Shown here: positions 35,715 to 45,380 of the stretch, in pieces | Layout: every line of letters starts with the position of its first letter | How positions within the stretch are numbered: the stretch's first letter is position 1 | NCBI GenBank assembly: GCA_951813065.1 | Contig: CATOTH010000001.1 | Location: forward strand, 620,001 to 684,000 | DNA length: 64,000 nucleotides | Source: an uncultured Bryobacterales bacterium | Lineage (GTDB): Bacteria > Acidobacteriota > Terriglobia > Bryobacterales > UBA6623 | Direction of reading: 5' to 3' | Notes under the pieces: model-generated | Database searches by the model: none | The model's input: the letters and a program-made list of their open reading frames with translations, nothing else | Told to the model about the DNA's origin: nothing | Program-made: the position numbers and the translations under genes

Positions 35715-36863
35715 ATGACAACACCCGACGACCTGTCCGTTCTCCGCACGAGCCCCTTCTCCGACGCAGTAGCGAAACTCGAGGAGCTCCTCCTCCAGGG
35801 CCGGCGCGCGTTCTTGATCGGTGCAGGGTGCAGCAAGTGCGCCGGCCTTCCTCTGACCGCCGAACTCACAGACCTTGCGATCGGGAGCGAACAGCTCGAC
35901 GAAACCAGTAAAGCGATCCTCAAGGCCATCAGGAACGAGTTCAAGGCGGCAACGACTTCCAACATTGAGGATTACTTGAGCGAGTTGGTGGACCTTCTCG
36001 CGATCGCGGAACGCAGAGCCGATCGCGGTGCCTCACCCGGACAAGTGGGGGTAGGCGGGAAGCCTTACTCAAACAGCCAATTGCGGGAGGCCGCCGAGCA
36101 AATCAAACGGAGCATTTCGAAGGCAATCGAAAAACGAGTCGAGATCGAGACCCATCGGGAATTTGTTCGCGCAGTGCACCGGTCTGCCCGTCCTGGAAAG
36201 GTTACCCCAGGGTCGGTCGTCGATTACCTCGTACTCAATTACGACACCGTTGTTGAGGAGGCCTTGGCGATCGAGCGCGTCGTGTTCTCCGATGGTATCG
36301 ACGGAGGTGTGACCGGCTGGTGGAACCCGGAGACGTTCGGCCGTCCAGACTTGGCGGCTCGTGTCTTCAAGCTCCATGGATCGGTCGACTGGTGCGAGAT
36401 AGCCAATGACCCCCTTCCAAGACGAATAGGACAGAAGCTGCAGATTCAGGACATGCAGGATCGTCGGATCCTGATATGGCCAGCTTCAACGAAGTATCGA
36501 GAAGCGCAGCTGGACCCCTTCGTCCAACTAGGAGGATTTGCGCGAAATGTCATGCGTCCGGATCGCGGCTCCCAGCAGGTTCTGGTCATCTGCGGATACT
36601 CCTTCAGCGATGCGCACATCAACATCGAAATCGACAGAGCCCTGCGCCAGTCTTCGGGGGATTTGACCGTCATCGCTTTCAGCGGCGAAAACGAACCAGT
36701 CGGCCAGCTAATGAAATGGAATCAGGCTGTCGAGATTCAAGAGCAAGTACTTATTTTCACAAGACGTGGTTTCTTTCATGGCGCGACCGAGCATCGTGCT
36801 TCTCAGGATCTTCCTTGGTGGAAATTCGAGAACTTTGTGCGGTTGCTTGGGGGCGAGCGATGA
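35715..36863 (+). CDS. SIR2-domain protein of a SIR2-HerA defence pair
   Basis: 382 residues. NAD-binding loop IGAGCSKCAG (about residues 36-45), LNYDTVVEEAL in place of the TTNYD motif, catalytic-histidine motif KLHGSVDW and CGYSFSDAHIN mark a SIR2-like NADase with an inserted helical region (about 95-160). In SIR2-HerA systems this protein assembles with the HerA ATPase and depletes NAD+ during phage infection. Its TGA overlaps the herA ATG (ATGA), so the two are translationally coupled. Confidence 0.88.
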   Translation: MTTPDDLSVLRTSPFSDAVAKLEELLLQGRRAFLIGAGCSKCAGLPLTAELTDLAIGSEQLDETSKAILKAIRNEFKAATTSNIEDYLSELVDLLAIAERRADRGASPGQVGVGGKPYSNSQLREAAEQIKRSISKAIEKRVEIETHREFVRAVHRSARPGKVTPGSVVDYLVLNYDTVVEEALAIERVVFSDGIDGGVTGWWNPETFGRPDLAARVFKLHGSVDWCEIANDPLPRRIGQKLQIQDMQDRRILIWPASTKYREAQLDPFVQLGGFARNVMRPDRGSQQVLVICGYSFSDAHINIEIDRALRQSSGDLTVIAFSGENEPVGQLMKWNQAVEIQEQVLIFTRRGFFHGATEHRASQDLPWWKFENFVRLLGGER

Positions 36864-38617
36864 ACACTCAACACAGGAATCCTGGCGACCCGATCCAAAA
36901 CTTGGCCATTGGCAAGATCATCGAGGTTGACGGATCTCGCATCGTAGCTGAGCTAGACCCTGGCTTGACGGAGTTGTCTCGTGTTTATGGAGGGGAGACG
37001 TATCCGATCGGGCAGTTCGGATCAATCGTGCGGATTCACTTTGGCCGCAAGCTGATCTACGCCCTAGTGGGGCGTCTGCGCATGAAGGCAGAGTACGAGG
37101 CGGACCGTGGAGCGATTCCCCGGGCCGCACCGGACGAAAGGATCGTTGAAGCTGACTTGTTCGGAGAAGGAGAGTGGACATTCGACGACGCAGGTAACGC
37201 GAGCCTGCGGTTCGAGCGCGGAGTGGGGATGTTTCCCTTACCTCAACAAACGGTCTATCTGACACCGAAAGCGGAATTGCGGTTCATATATGGTCATGGC
37301 GAAGGGACGGTGATCCGGATTGGAGAACACGTTGGAGCGGGTGGAGCGCCGTGTTACGCGGAACTCAACGAACTGCTTGGAAAGCACACCGCGATTCTTG
37401 GATCGACTGGTGCCGGAAAATCAGCCGCTGTTGCGGCAATCATCCACAGCGTGATCGAGCGCGGGGGCGATAGGAACTACGAGAAGTGGAAACCGCAGGT
37501 TGTCATCCTTGATCCGCACAACGAGTACGGCAGGGCGTTCGCTGGGCACACGAGGCTGTCGACGGACGAGGGAACTCTATCGTTGCCCTACTGGCTGCTC
37601 GATCTTGACGAAACGATTGGCCTATTAATCGGCAAGACCGAATATGCGGCAACATCGCAAGCCAACATCGTTAAGAACGCATTGCTGGCGGCTCGCTCGG
37701 AAGCTGCCGTAGACCGACTCGGACTCGATCCTGCGGAGTTAACGGTAGATTCGCCTGTTCCCTACGTTCTCGGTGACCCAGCCGGCTTGAATGAATTCGG
37801 CGAAAAGGACGGGGAAAGGTACGAGATCGGTCTAGTGGGTGCGATCAATGCCCTTAGGCCGAGCAATCGAGCCAAGAGAGAGCATGAAGACTACAACAAG
37901 GTGCTCAGAAAGCTCGAATCGTTGATCAAGGATGACCGACTGTCTTTCATGATGAAGGGCTGGGACGGCGCCGGAGACCCGATGCCATCCGTGTTAGCTC
38001 AGATCCTGGGCGAGGGCGCGGCGGTAAGGATAGTTGACTTATCCGGCGTGCCAAACGAAATAGCGGGGACGGCTAGCGCAGCGATTGCCCGCACATTGTT
38101 CTCAGTGAAGATCTGGCAGACCACGGAGGAGCGTGAAGCCAGTCCCGTGGTACTGGTGTGCGAAGAGGCACACCGTTACGTCCCTAACAGTGGTGAGGCT
38201 CAATACGGGGCGGCACAAAGCGCAATCAAGAGGGTCGCAAAAGAAGGCCGGAAGTACGGTATAGGACTTTTCCTTGTTTCACAACGGCCGAGTGAGGTTG
38301 AGGCAACGGTGCTGTCTCAGTGCAATTCTTGGATTGTCCTGCGCATCACTAACGAGGCAGACAGAGCGCACGTTCGTGGGATCCTACCCGATTCGATGGC
38401 GGGGTTGACGAAAATGCTATCTGGACTGCGGCGACAAGAGGCCGTCTTCGTGGGCCAAGCGGCGATGCTCCCGTCCCGAATCATGATTCGAGATCTCGCC
38501 GTCGACCAGCTTCCGAGGTCGAGTGACATTGACTTCGACCTGGGCTGGCAAAGCGACGGAATGTCGGCAGAGGCGCTGAAATCGGTCTCAAGGCGTTGGC
38601 GATGCCAGAGGCGATGA
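36860..38617 (+). CDS. herA: HerA-type (DUF87) ATPase of a SIR2-HerA defence pair
   Basis: 585 residues. An N-terminal HAS-barrel-like domain (residues 15-110) precedes a HerA/FtsK-superfamily motor: Walker A GSTGAGKSAAV, DPHNEYGR, Walker B VVLVCEEAHRY, and LVSQRPSEV with the arginine-rich C-terminal block. HerA forms hexameric rings on DNA; beside a SIR2 gene it belongs to an anti-phage system. ATG at 36860 is inside the ATGA overlap. The last 20 residues are basic and may have drifted from the family end. Confidence 0.88.
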   Translation: MNTQHRNPGDPIQNLAIGKIIEVDGSRIVAELDPGLTELSRVYGGETYPIGQFGSIVRIHFGRKLIYALVGRLRMKAEYEADRGAIPRAAPDERIVEADLFGEGEWTFDDAGNASLRFERGVGMFPLPQQTVYLTPKAELRFIYGHGEGTVIRIGEHVGAGGAPCYAELNELLGKHTAILGSTGAGKSAAVAAIIHSVIERGGDRNYEKWKPQVVILDPHNEYGRAFAGHTRLSTDEGTLSLPYWLLDLDETIGLLIGKTEYAATSQANIVKNALLAARSEAAVDRLGLDPAELTVDSPVPYVLGDPAGLNEFGEKDGERYEIGLVGAINALRPSNRAKREHEDYNKVLRKLESLIKDDRLSFMMKGWDGAGDPMPSVLAQILGEGAAVRIVDLSGVPNEIAGTASAAIARTLFSVKIWQTTEEREASPVVLVCEEAHRYVPNSGEAQYGAAQSAIKRVAKEGRKYGIGLFLVSQRPSEVEATVLSQCNSWIVLRITNEADRAHVRGILPDSMAGLTKMLSGLRRQEAVFVGQAAMLPSRIMIRDLAVDQLPRSSDIDFDLGWQSDGMSAEALKSVSRRWRCQRR

Positions 38618-39484
38618 TCTCCACGCTTTCGGAATCCTCACTTGAGGGGTCGGCGCCTTCGTGTTTGGAGATCAGCGAGTGCCAAGCAAGAGACCGGGCC
38701 GAATCCACGTCAGCACCTGGGAATTGCTCTCACACTGCCGCCCCTTGGCTGCGCGACCTGCAGCGGGTCCGGGCCTGCGCGCGCGGCCGCCCAGTGGTCA
38801 CTGCGGCCCGGCAGGCGGCCGTCAGCTCGCGGATGCGAGCACGAGCATAGATACTATCGAAGAACCCTTGGCGACCTTCATCAGTCGCCATGTCCACCGC
38901 GAACAGAATCGCTTGCCGGACCGTCATCGCAGTGATGCAGACGCAGTTCCAAGCGTCTAGCACCTCCTTAGACATCGGCACTGTCGCAGAAAGAAAACCC
39001 TGATCGTCGACCACACTGGAGGCATATCAAATGAGGAAACCGGCAGCAGGATTCAAGATCGAGATGTTCGCTCGACGATAGTGCGAGCGCTACCCTCTCG
39101 TACAGTACAACGAGCAGAATCTCCAAGCCTGCTACGGTTACCTTGAGGTGGTCCGGTCCATTTAGACAGCTGATCGGGGAGCTTAAGTTGGACTCCGCTA
39201 CTACTCTGAACGACCGACCGGGGGGATTGTACCTCAACCAAGCTTCGGTCAGCGCCCTCCTTGCCCGCCGCGAAAGCGCATGGACATCAACGCCCGAAGA
39301 CGACTTGTATCAGCCGCGCAGGGGGCTCATCGACCATTATCGGCTCGCCTACTCTCGGTGCTCATCTTACATAGTGGAGGAGCATTGGAGGCCACTGCAT
39401 GGGGAAGAAGGGGGACGGGATTACGCGGCGCTCTACTGCCGAAATGGACCGACCGGTGGATCCCGGCGCCCCGGAGGACCGACA
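38618..39484. other. Intergenic region with possible gene remnants
   Basis: About 870 bases. A minus frame around 38750-39014 reads SKEVLDAWNCVCITAMTV and FAVDMATDEGRQGF, and looks coding for 60 codons, but it has no complete start-to-stop context and no family match. Confidence 0.35.
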
Positions 39485-39712
39485 ATGGCCAGCACCTTGA
39501 TGGTCGCCTGCATGGCGGCCGCCATCCTGATATGCGGCACGGTGCCGGCGGAACACCGGGCGGGCGAGTCGCGAGAATTCGACAGGATGGAATTCGTGTG
39601 GGTGCCGGCGGTGGAGTTCTTGCTGGGGTCGACCAGCTCCGAAGCCATGGATCACGAGCAGCCGGTGACGCGGGTGGAAATCAGCCGGGTGTTCTGGCGG
39701 GCCAAGTTCTAG
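39485..39712 (+). pseudogene. Formylglycine-generating-enzyme-like (SUMF1) fragment
   Basis: 75 codons: signal-peptide-like start at ATG 39485 (ASTLMVACMAAAILICG), then MEFVWVPAVEFLLGS and QPVTRVEISRVFW, the opening strands of a SUMF1/FGE-sulfatase domain. A TAG at 39710-39712 stops it, and the following VTRYPW codons suggest the original continued. The rest of the domain, including its cysteines, is missing. Confidence 0.6.
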
Positions 39713-40274
39713 GTGACGCGGTACCCCTGGGGCGGTGATGGGGACGATTCCCTCGGTTTTCTCGGTCTGAGTGCAGGCGCTGTCAGTATCGCGTGATAAA
39801 ATACCAATAGGTCTGTCGGGTGGAGGCTACCCTGATAAGCCCGCCCCGCTCGCTACGGGCGGATCTAACGGTCCCGAAACTCCCCATAGGTTCGCTCTCG
39901 GATTCGTACGTGCAATAGGGCCGAGGGAAATCCTACGCTTGATGCCAAGAATTTCAGTTCCGCCGCTTCCGAGCACGAAGCGCTTCGTGCTCGGCAAATG
40001 GCCCGAGTGGCTCAAAGGTCATCGAACCGCAGCGAATGCACCTTTGAATCAACACGACGCGTATAGCTTCCTCTGCTGGATCGAATCCCGCCAGATGCTG
40101 ATGCTCCGTACCTTGGAGCGCCGCTGGGATCATCGAGTAATGACACGGAGGGTGGAACAGTGGCTCGTCGATGAGGGACTGATTGAACGGTCCATCCCGT
40201 AGTGACTACCGCGGGCCACGAGCTTCGAGTTGGCCCCAAGTTGACTCGCTCCGCAGTTCCAGTTTCTGCCCATC
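39713..40274. other. Intergenic region, no gene supported
   Basis: About 560 bases. A plus frame to 40202 is open but has no recognised domain or ribosome site. It contains the 26-bp palindrome at 39969-39994 and must carry the promoter of the next operon. Confidence 0.4.
39969..39994. repeat. 26-bp perfect palindrome
   Basis: CCGAGCACGAAGC followed immediately by its exact reverse complement. There is no T-tract on either side, so it is not a standard terminator. It could be a binding site for a dimeric protein or an insertion scar. Confidence 0.6.
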
Positions 40275-41603
40275 ATGCAAAGTGCGATGCGATCGAACTC
40301 TAGAAGTCACGTTTGGGCTGGGGCGTGGCTCGTCTCCCTATATAAAGCCTTCGAAAAGTTCAATCTATACGACCCTGCCTTTCATGAATATGAAGCGACG
40401 ATCCTGGCGGGCAGGACCGCCCACTTCTTGTCTTCGATCAGGAGCCTCGGCCAAGTGGAGGCCAAGGAAGTTGAGACCAGACAGAGACTTGCGAAGCTCA
40501 GGCCTTCAGAGATGCGTTCTCTCCTCAAGAATCTCTCCGCCCTGAACGTTCTGAACGTCGAATGGACCACGCAGCCCAAGACGAGCCTCCAGCACCTCGC
40601 AGCAACCGGAACCACACATCGATGGGTCTTGGAGTCTACAGGTGAGCTGTTCTACGCTTCAGACCCGACCGAGCAAGAACAGGCTAGTCTCTTGGCTCTT
40701 GATCTCACCTCGTTTATACCGCTCAAGGTAACATCGCTGGCTTCCGAGATCATTAGCAGATCCGGTTTTTCTCACGGTACGGTCACCGCCGCTATTGACC
40801 ACATGGTCGACTGCCATCTCCTACATCAGACAAGAGAAACAGACCAAGGTGATCGAATCATCTCAAATCCATACGCGTTTCGTTCACTGGGCAAGGACAC
40901 CTGCAACATTCTTTCCACACTCAACGAAATCAGTCCGGAAAGGGCCCTTGAACTGCTGGAGCGCGTTAGGAACAATCCGGGTGTTCCCTTGCCGGCAGGA
41001 ACCGATCCGAATGTACTCCAAGTTCTGATTCACGCAGGATTGATCGACCATTCCGGAATCAAAGTCCGTGGCACCTCGATGATGCGTGAGTTTCCGACGA
41101 TCCCTCATCTATGGGGAGTGTTCGACAGTGGCACGGACAAGACCGAATTTGACAAGGATGTGGTTGACGACGCCAAGCTGTTCCTCAATTCGATCCGATA
41201 CGGAGAGCATTATTCCCCCGCTGGCCGTGGTCGAATCAAAGAGCCTGCCATCCTGGTTGACAGGCTCATCCGATCTGGCGAAGTCGGGCCGGCCACCGCA
41301 ATCGGTTCCGACTATCCGTTGCCACTTTCTCGTGGCATCGTGTCGATCGTGGAATCGCGAATCAACCCAGGGCGCTTTCACATGCAGCTTCGTAAGGAAG
41401 ATGTCGCAAAATCTGTACTGGAAATCTTGGATCTGGGTACCGTTATTGGGCACCCCCAAGAGACGGAAGGCGGGCTCTGGGGGGCGAGCGGCCAGTTTCA
41501 GGCACCCGAGACGTTGCGTGTTGCACGCAGCCTGCCCCCAAGGCTTCAAAGGGCTACGGATGCACTTGCGTTTCAACTGCGCTCCCATAGGAGAAACCGA
41601 TGA
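40275..41603 (+). CDS. Unrecognised protein with winged-helix-like region, partner of a nuclease-like gene
   Basis: 442 residues. No family recognised. Around residues 155-195 (VTSLASEIISRSGFSHGTVTAAIDHM) the sequence has the spacing of a winged helix, and a second helical unit lies at 95-125. The rest is mixed alpha-beta. Its TGA overlaps the ATG of the next gene (ATGA), so both are expected to be made together. The location right of SIR2-HerA and left of more nuclease-like genes suggests a defence role, perhaps DNA recognition for the adjacent nuclease. This is inference. Confidence 0.6.
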   Translation: MQSAMRSNSRSHVWAGAWLVSLYKAFEKFNLYDPAFHEYEATILAGRTAHFLSSIRSLGQVEAKEVETRQRLAKLRPSEMRSLLKNLSALNVLNVEWTTQPKTSLQHLAATGTTHRWVLESTGELFYASDPTEQEQASLLALDLTSFIPLKVTSLASEIISRSGFSHGTVTAAIDHMVDCHLLHQTRETDQGDRIISNPYAFRSLGKDTCNILSTLNEISPERALELLERVRNNPGVPLPAGTDPNVLQVLIHAGLIDHSGIKVRGTSMMREFPTIPHLWGVFDSGTDKTEFDKDVVDDAKLFLNSIRYGEHYSPAGRGRIKEPAILVDRLIRSGEVGPATAIGSDYPLPLSRGIVSIVESRINPGRFHMQLRKEDVAKSVLEILDLGTVIGHPQETEGGLWGASGQFQAPETLRVARSLPPRLQRATDALAFQLRSHRRNR

Positions 41604-42826
41604 CATCCAGGAAATCTACTCCCAAGAGGGAGGTGCCAGCCTCGAAGCCGGGCGGTGGCATCCTAAAGCTCGGCGAGCCAACTGAATACCGGATCGCGCG
41701 CCTCTTTGTCTGGATGGGATATTTCGTGAGGCGCGGCCGGGAGATTTACACGGCGGGCAATCTCGATCAGGCCACCGATGTTGATGTTCTCGCGATGCGC
41801 TACCGGACGCTGTTTTCCCGAGAGGTCATCACAATCGAGAGCAAGACCGGGAAAGGAGGTCCTCTGGACCGAGTCTTCTGGCTGTCAGGCGTTCGTCAAT
41901 ATGTTCGGGCCGACCGCGCTTTCCTTTACAGGCCACCGACGAAATGGAACATTCGGGACTTCGCGAAAGAAGCGGGTGTTGAGATCTTCGACCCGAACCG
42001 CCTCTCGGCGCTGGAGGCACGATACGTAGCCGAGCCGCACGATTGGCTGGGACTTTGCGACTGGTCGTACTTGAGTTCGCGAATTGAATCTTGGAACAAG
42101 ATTCTTGCAACGAACGCCAAATACAAAGAGCTTTATCAGACGCTCGCAACCGAGGTCCGCTATGAAGAGCCGTTCGCACTCATTGCTTTCTGGGTTCATC
42201 ATTTGAGAGGGCTGACTCGCGACCATGCGCGTGAATCCGGACGCGGCCAAGAACTCGTTCGGTTTCTCATTGCCGATGCCACCGGACAACTTGCCTTGTG
42301 TTTCTTACGTGTTGCCCAAGTGACATCCGACCTAGCCGAAGCCGACCGGAGAGGAATGGTTGCGAAGAAGCTTCGTTACGGGGAACAGAACCCACGGTTC
42401 GTAGAGCAGGTGTTCGAGAACTCATATCGGGTTGCATGGGCGGCAATCCGTGACAAACTCGGATACGATGTAGAGGTCGACAAATCATTGTTTACCGTTC
42501 CAACCCCAGACTACGTTGAGGAAATCACCGATTTGGTCGAGGAACTGATCCGAGGCGGCGAGCAATCCACGGATCTGCCACAAATTGTTGACATCATCAT
42601 GTCGGAGGGCTTCCTCAAGAGAAACAAAGAACGGCGTGTCTTGAAGCGCATTTTCGCCGGTGACGGACTTGCCCAGCGCACGGACGCAGCGCAGCGATTT
42701 GTGGGGCGGCTTCGTAGACTCGAAGCGATACCGGATGAAATTCAGGAACTCGTGGATGTCAAGCCCTCAAAGGAAGCAGCAGATAACCAGAGTCCCATGC
42801 CAACACAGGAATCTCTTCGATTGTGA
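41600..42826 (+). CDS. PD-(D/E)XK nuclease-like protein of a two-gene unit
   Basis: 408 residues. Residues 25-110 resemble a restriction-endonuclease-like fold: a conserved glutamate-bearing helix (EPTEYRIARLFVWMGYFV), then aspartate in ATDVDVLAMRY and the ESK triad in VITIESKTGKGG, followed by a helix and the AFLY strand, an arrangement usual for DNA-cleaving PD-(D/E)XK domains. The C-terminal 270 residues are helical and unrecognised. The ATG at 41600 overlaps the stop of the partner gene. Function unknown; restriction or defence is likely. Confidence 0.7.
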   Translation: MTSRKSTPKREVPASKPGGGILKLGEPTEYRIARLFVWMGYFVRRGREIYTAGNLDQATDVDVLAMRYRTLFSREVITIESKTGKGGPLDRVFWLSGVRQYVRADRAFLYRPPTKWNIRDFAKEAGVEIFDPNRLSALEARYVAEPHDWLGLCDWSYLSSRIESWNKILATNAKYKELYQTLATEVRYEEPFALIAFWVHHLRGLTRDHARESGRGQELVRFLIADATGQLALCFLRVAQVTSDLAEADRRGMVAKKLRYGEQNPRFVEQVFENSYRVAWAAIRDKLGYDVEVDKSLFTVPTPDYVEEITDLVEELIRGGEQSTDLPQIVDIIMSEGFLKRNKERRVLKRIFAGDGLAQRTDAAQRFVGRLRRLEAIPDEIQELVDVKPSKEAADNQSPMPTQESLRL

Positions 42827-42911
42827 ATAGCTTGATCACTTACTCTAATCGGCCTCAACTCCTCGCGTGACTCTCTCGTCATCGACTTGACAAGTCTTTG
42901 AAGGCAGCAAA

Positions 42912-43103
42912 ATGGAACTACGATTCAATATCTCATTTGTAGAAGTCGGCATTGGGGCAGGATGCTGGGATGTCGTAGTCCATTTCAACCAGTCCGGACG
43001 TCCACTCGCGCATGACATTTTCTCGCGGATTTCCGGCACCGTGTCGGCGAAAGTCCTTATGAATAAAGGAAGTTCATCCGCCAGCCTCCAATTTCCTAGG
43101 TAA
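42912..43103 (+). CDS. Small hypothetical protein
   Basis: 63 residues starting MELRFNISFVEVGIG with a weak AAGG site upstream. The first 35 residues have coherent strand-like sequence; the last part may be run-on into IS-end DNA at 43091. No family recognised. Confidence 0.35.
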   Translation: MELRFNISFVEVGIGAGCWDVVVHFNQSGRPLAHDIFSRISGTVSAKVLMNKGSSSASLQFPR

Positions 43104-43176
43104 CAACATCTTCTCTATGATTTCCTAGGTTATATCAACTTCTGCTATTCTTCCTGTTACCATCGAATAGGTAACA
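43091..43176. repeat. Repeated CCTAGGTAAC motifs, probable IS-end remnants
   Basis: ATTTCCTAGGT occurs at 43091-43101 and again at 43120-43130 (period 29) with similar following bases. A hairpin TGTTACC (43155-43161) / GGTAACA (43170-43176) follows. The block sits directly before a transposase start, so these are likely terminal repeats of one or more decayed insertions. Confidence 0.5.
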
Positions 43177-43180
43177 TCTT

Positions 43181-43300
43181 ATGTGCCTCATGACCGCCAC
43201 GTCCAGCTCCCGTGGCCGCTCCTACGAATACGTCCGCCTGTGTGAGTCTGTCTGGAAGAACGGCCGCTCCATACTCACGAACAGGTCGGAGGCTCCGTAG
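43181..43300 (+). pseudogene. Transposase N-terminal fragment
   Basis: 39 codons from ATG at 43181: SSRGRSYEYVRLCESVWKNG then a stop. The RSYEYVRLCESVW opening is like the N-terminus of IS1634-type transposases. The catalytic domain is gone. Confidence 0.5.
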
Positions 43301-43997
43301 GCCTGGTGGAAACATTGAGAACTGCTGCGCTAATGGGTGATTACGACTCGCGTTGTTGGGAATCAGATCAGTTCGTGAAAACCGTGTGGTATTGAACCGG
43401 ACTATCCCGAGTCGGATAGGGTGCGAAGGCGGGGTAGTCCGACACAGGACGGCGATTTTGTAGCAGCGCTGCGCATGGCAGGTAGGTGACGAGGCTGAGC
43501 CTCGAACTGATCAATCGACAGCCTTCAGGTGGCGGAGAGACCGCTCGGCCGGCACAGGCAGCGTGCTGGGCGGGCCGAGCCGCTCTCACGGCCGGTTGCG
43601 GTGGCTGCCATGCCCATCGCGCACGTCCTGGCCCCCGACTGGGGCGCTCTCCGCAAGGCACCCTTCGAAATGGATGGTCGACTGCACCCAAGGGTAGCCG
43701 ATCAACGGGAAACCGCACGCGTTGCAGATCCGCTCGAGCCGGCGGAGGTCACCGCCCGGGCCCAACCGGGAGGAGGCGACAATGGGCAAGCCCGAACACG
43801 CCGGATCTGCAACGGGACTCGTACCGGGTCTGGCGGGATGGCTGTGGTAAACAGGAGGTGCGGCGGTTCAACATGGGGACGAAATCCCCTTGTCACCTCG
43901 GGAGTTCCAGTGGGCCCTGTATGCGGGGTCAGAGCCAAAGTCAGACACCAGTGCCGGGCGACGCGAGCATCGGCGGTAGGACCGGTGTCCAGGCCTG
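43301..43997. other. Intergenic region, no gene supported
   Basis: About 700 bases. Frames are open on both strands, but with arginine-rich shadow composition and no family resemblance. Confidence 0.4.
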
Positions 43998-44681
43998 TCA
44001 TCCAGCCCGCCCACGCTGTTGCCGAAAACGTGATCTGAGGTTCGAACCCTCCTTTTCTGCGCGATCCTTCAAGGTTGCCAGGTCGTGGTCTTGCTGAGCT
44101 CGGAGCTTTCGAAGACACTCAGCGAATTCAGCGATCGCGTACCTGCCCTTTTCCCAACTTGGGAACCAGGTGGACGAAGCCAGCGACGATGCTAGATCCG
44201 CGACCGGCCTCCTGACCTCATCGATCATCGCCTCGATATCCACTTCATTAGAATGTGCGGCGCCCCCGATTTCGTCGATCAAGCCCCTGTTCTCTGCCAA
44301 GATTTCGTTGAAATAACTGGTTGCTTGCAAGATCTCGTAGCGGTCTTCTCCACAACGATCAAGCCCTTTCAGAAGGTGCGATGACACTTCCCGCACGATT
44401 GCAGCCCTCCGATCATCCCGTTCTTCATCATCGGCACAGGACTTGTAATCGTGGTCCTGTTCGCACAACGCAACCAGGACCTCCTCGAAGAGACCGGAGT
44501 CGTCGCTGAGCGAAGTGTACAGCCCATAGAAAACCTGCAGCGGGTGCTCTTCGGCACCCAGGTTTCCCGCTTCGTCACCCCACAGGAAGTTGTCTTCGAG
44601 GAACTCGTTGTAGTCCTGCCACATGTCCAGGCCAGCGACCAAGAACGATTCGAGAAAGTTGTCGGTCACGGCTCTTCTCAC
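43998..44681 (-). CDS. Hypothetical acidic helical protein
   Basis: 227 residues from GTG at 44681 or, perhaps better, GTG at 44669 (TDNFLESFLVAGLDMWQDYN). The sequence is acidic and helical, with believable codon-level character to about residue 200. No motif or family recognised. It stands alone between decayed regions. Confidence 0.5.
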   Translation of the reverse strand: MRRAVTDNFLESFLVAGLDMWQDYNEFLEDNFLWGDEAGNLGAEEHPLQVFYGLYTSLSDDSGLFEEVLVALCEQDHDYKSCADDEERDDRRAAIVREVSSHLLKGLDRCGEDRYEILQATSYFNEILAENRGLIDEIGGAAHSNEVDIEAMIDEVRRPVADLASSLASSTWFPSWEKGRYAIAEFAECLRKLRAQQDHDLATLKDRAEKEGSNLRSRFRQQRGRAG

Positions 44682-44835
44682 TCAGCCTGGATCGTTTCGG
44701 TTCGGGGCACTGCAGTACAGCCGCAAGCCCATGTGACAGTCGCGCGACTGTTATCACCGGGCCGACCATGCCGACGATAGCGTGTGTGTAGATCAGCATG
44801 GCACAGCGACCGTCATTTCAAGGTTGTGCCACTTC

Positions 44836-45044
44836 GATACGGCGTGACAGCCGAGTTCCTTGATGCGATTGCACGCGACATCGAGACGTACCGGCACTAC
44901 GCTGCAACCGACGAAGGCCCCACGGGCTTCGAAGTCGCGGAATGGCATGAGATGCTTGGACCACCAATACCTGAACCTGGCCGTGCTCAGGCGGGCATGC
45001 GGAGTGGGCCGTCGTTCTTCGGCGAGATTCGGGTAATGAACTAG
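44836..45044 (+). pseudogene. Detached 3' end of a nuclease-like gene
   Basis: 69 codons reading RYGVTAEFLDAIARDIETY to SFFGEIRVMN, nearly the same as the C-terminus of the protein at 48609-49865. The upstream 350 codons are missing here. The frame has an upstream ATG at 44784 only by chance. Confidence 0.8.
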
Positions 45045-45182
45045 CTCCTCGCTCACACGTCCATCCGCAGGGAGGTGCGACCGTTGAGCCGATGATCGCC
45101 GTGCCGACAGCTGTGGACGTCTCGTTGCGGCTTGATGTGATCTGGACCGAAACCTAGCTCCGGGGGCGATAATGACCACAAG

Positions 45183-45380
45183 ATGTCAAGGAATCTGAAT
45201 CCGCAGCCATCCGCAAGCACGCATTCCAACCAGGATGCGAAGGTAAGCCGCCGCGGTTCGGGAGCGCGCGCCGATTCTCCGTCCGTTGCCGGGCGCACGG
45301 TGACCCCGACCTCCGAGCGCATTATCAGGGAGATCTCGGTGAAGCGCCGGAAAGCCATGGAGATACTGGCAAATCGGTAG
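45183..45380 (+). CDS. Small basic hypothetical protein in the direct repeat
   Basis: 65 residues, MSRNLNPQPSAS to RRKAMEILANR, disordered start and a helical basic end. In the right copy of the repeat the same frame (ATG at 50004) carries TAG in place of a CAG at codon 17, so only this copy is open. Function unknown; the short helix could be an antitoxin tail, but no toxin follows. Confidence 0.35.
   Translation: MSRNLNPQPSASTHSNQDAKVSRRGSGARADSPSVAGRTVTPTSERIIREISVKRRKAMEILANR

Noticed and set aside
36476..36859. Upstream extension of the herA frame to 36476
   Set aside because: It lies entirely in the SIR2 gene in another frame; ATG at 36860 in an ATGA overlap is the sensible start.
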